DNA of 64,000 nt. It comes from Dipylidium caninum (taxonomy: Eukaryota > Platyhelminthes > Cestoda > Cyclophyllidea > Dipylidiidae). The position numbers were made by a program, and so were the translations under genes. The DNA lies in NCBI GenBank assembly GCA_017562135.1, contig QEYB01001666.1, positions 186,001 through 250,000 of the forward strand. Reading direction: 5' to 3'. Positions 62,499 to 64,000 of this stretch are shown here, one piece after another (the first letter of the stretch is position 1; each line of letters begins with the position of its first letter). The notes beneath the pieces were generated by a model, which was not told the DNA's origin, made no database searches, and worked only from the letters and a program-made list of their open reading frames with translations.

Positions 62499-63466
62499 CA
62501 TAATCGAAGCGGCTGAAGGCGAAGTCAATTATGCTGACTGGCGGTCCAGAACAGGGTGTGTAGACATGGCCGTCGAGAATTGAGAAGGGAGCCGGAATTA
62601 GGCACGCTTTGAATCCAATCACGGGTCCTACCAAGATATTTCCACAGTGAAGATCGCGATGCTCGAAGTTAACTCGCCTCTCCGCCACCGCCAAGGCAAG
62701 AGCAGTCTGTGCAAAAATCGACAGTCGCGCATGCAGACAGGAAGGCTGTAAATGCGATGAAAGAGTTAGTTCTTTGATTGAAATAGAGTTTTGGGCAAAA
62801 GGGACAAGAACACTCACCAAATTGTTCATCAGTTTTTCTCCACGATAAAAAAATTCTAAGGTGACCCACTTCTGTGTAGTTGGAAATAAATCTATGTAAG
62901 ATGGAATATATTTAAGTTTGAGGAAAGTTACACGGTAGATGACTTTTTAAGACTTATGAGTAACCTGACTACGCTCGCATACCGGGGGGAATTTTAGATT
63001 TGTGCAAATATTTGCTCACAAGGCAACAAACCTTCGCCTGTGGTCAATTTTTTAATTATTTTGTTTTCTTTCGGGTCATGGATTTCCTCAAAACTTTAAA
63101 CTTTAACAAAAAAGTGACTTACAATTTCTGGAGAGGCTCGGATTATGGACGGAATAATAAGCGTTGCAGGCAGCAATGATGTACGAGGGCAGCGGGCCCT
63201 GGAGGATGCTGACCCTCCGGAGGCGGACCACGTTATACGTGGAGTGGCGGTGGAAGAGCGGAGTGGTAAGAGGAAACTTATGGAGTTGGGAGACTGCTTG
63301 TGTTGCGGTCACCTCTGATAACACCTCGGAAGTTAGCATTTGCGGGCGATCGTTGAAGTTTAGGCCACCATCAAACGGTATCAATTTGATCACCGTTTTC
63401 TCATTTCTGAAGCCAAACACTTCGCCATAGGCGCCATATCCGATCTGGATAAGATTTTCTCTGCGT
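62499..63466 (-). CDS. HASPIN: Haspin-family kinase, part of the kinase domain
   Basis: Atypical Ser/Thr kinase that phosphorylates histone H3 Thr3 at mitotic centromeres and so recruits the chromosomal passenger complex. Three minus-strand exons join in phase: 63123-63466, 62818-62891, 62499-62745 (665 nt). They encode the glycine-rich loop GYGAYGEV (63418-63441), VIKLIPFDGG with the ATP-contacting Lys, SEVLSEVTATQAVSQL, LQGPLPSYIIAACNAYY, the hinge WVTLEFFYRG, then ALALAVAERRVNFEHRDLHCGNIL with the catalytic HRD and its Asn, and IIDFAFSR, where haspins have DYT in place of DFG. The order and spacing match human haspin. The gene continues upstream beyond an AG acceptor at 63467-63468 and downstream beyond a GTATGT donor; neither end was found, so this is partial. 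The catalytic Lys, HRD Asp and Asn are present. Confidence 0.9.
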
Positions 63467-64000
63467 CTAAAATGGAAAATCGCTGTTTTAACATGTGGTA
63501 CAGAAGACGACCAAGCTACTTAATTAATTTCAGCACCCCCCTCTCAGTTGGCTCTAATTCCAGAACGGATTCATAAAATGGTTACTTTCGTTGTTGGGTA
63601 TTTACCCACTTCAATTATGCTTATAGTACATTTCCAAAGTCTTCTGTCAAACCAAGAGGGAGTTGGACACAAAAGCACCTAATCGGATCGGATTTGGCAT
63701 GTTTACGGAGATGGAAATATGATGTGGGGCAACAAACAGATTGACACATCTCCTTTATCCAAAGGGAAATCGTTTGGTCAAGGACCCAAATTATTTAACA
63801 AAGTAATCTGCACTTAATGAGGTTAAAATACCTGCTCTATTATCAGTAACCGACGCATTTCACATGATCACCAGCAGAAGTGATGATGAAATTAAATAGC
63901 ATCCACTAATTAATTAATGACATACTCCCTGGTAAAAGTGTGTTGAAATGGCAGGGATCTCTTTTGATGCGCCGATTTAAGGAGAAGATGATAAGCCTCT
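63467..64000. other. Upstream intron or 5' part of the haspin gene
   Basis: It lies beyond the TTTTAG acceptor of the first haspin kinase exon. Sequence is AT-rich to the window edge with no exon recognised. Earlier haspin exons (the long disordered N-terminus) probably lie off the right edge. Confidence 0.45.

Noticed and set aside
1..64000. Prokaryotic-style systems (operons, CRISPR, insertion sequences, riboswitches)
   Set aside because: The window is eukaryotic with spliced genes; no spaced direct-repeat array or bacterial gene was seen.

Overview
The window is eukaryotic. Every recognisable gene is broken into short exons with GT..AG introns (one GC..AG), several introns are only 37-42 nt, and the families are animal ones. 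This suggests a flatworm, most likely a cestode (tapeworm). That assignment is an inference from the tiny introns, gene style and repeat content; no marker gene proves it. I built gene models by joining exons by eye where splice sites, reading phase and family resemblance all agreed. For every complete model the summed exon length is a multiple of three, after removing one extra G in the C19orf47-like gene.

Left part (1-36 kb) is gene-rich, on both strands. In order: the first half of an NCKX/SLC24-type K+-dependent Na+/Ca2+ exchanger (minus, 1980-7931, its second half lies off the left edge or was not found); a C19orf47-like SAM-domain protein (plus, 9304-10989, with an apparent one-base frameshift); aftiphilin, a clathrin/AP-1 trafficking factor (minus, 12010-14666); a 60 kDa-lysophospholipase-type L-asparaginase with ankyrin repeats (ASPG, plus, 16064-22312, whose usual nucleophile threonine reads as alanine); an unidentified exon (plus, about 23.4 kb); a class A neuropeptide-type GPCR (plus, 24445-27818); the telomere CST subunit STN1 (minus, 30940-34360); and another unidentified exon (plus, about 35.9 kb).

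Middle part (about 36-53.5 kb) holds no gene I can support. From about 39.2 kb on it is a dense cluster of copies of one unclassified, multi-kilobase repeat family in both orientations. It includes a striking large palindrome: two arms of about 2.2 kb (45.43-47.66 and 49.99-52.23 kb) separated by 2.3 kb, the spacer itself being a diverged further copy. Most long open frames here are shadows of that repeat.

Right part (53.5-64 kb) contains a compact single-exon orphan ORF of 164 residues (54027-54521), a long stretch in which I recognise nothing, and at the right edge the kinase domain of haspin (minus, 62499-63466; start and C-terminus not seen).

The genes are ordinary single-copy housekeeping or signalling genes with no operon logic: calcium extrusion, clathrin trafficking, asparagine/lysophospholipid metabolism, neuropeptide sensing, telomere end replication and mitotic histone H3 phosphorylation. 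The points most worth checking are the asparaginase nucleophile change, the charged residue in the exchanger's conserved alpha-1 repeat, the SAM-domain frameshift, the large palindromic repeat and the orphan ORF.
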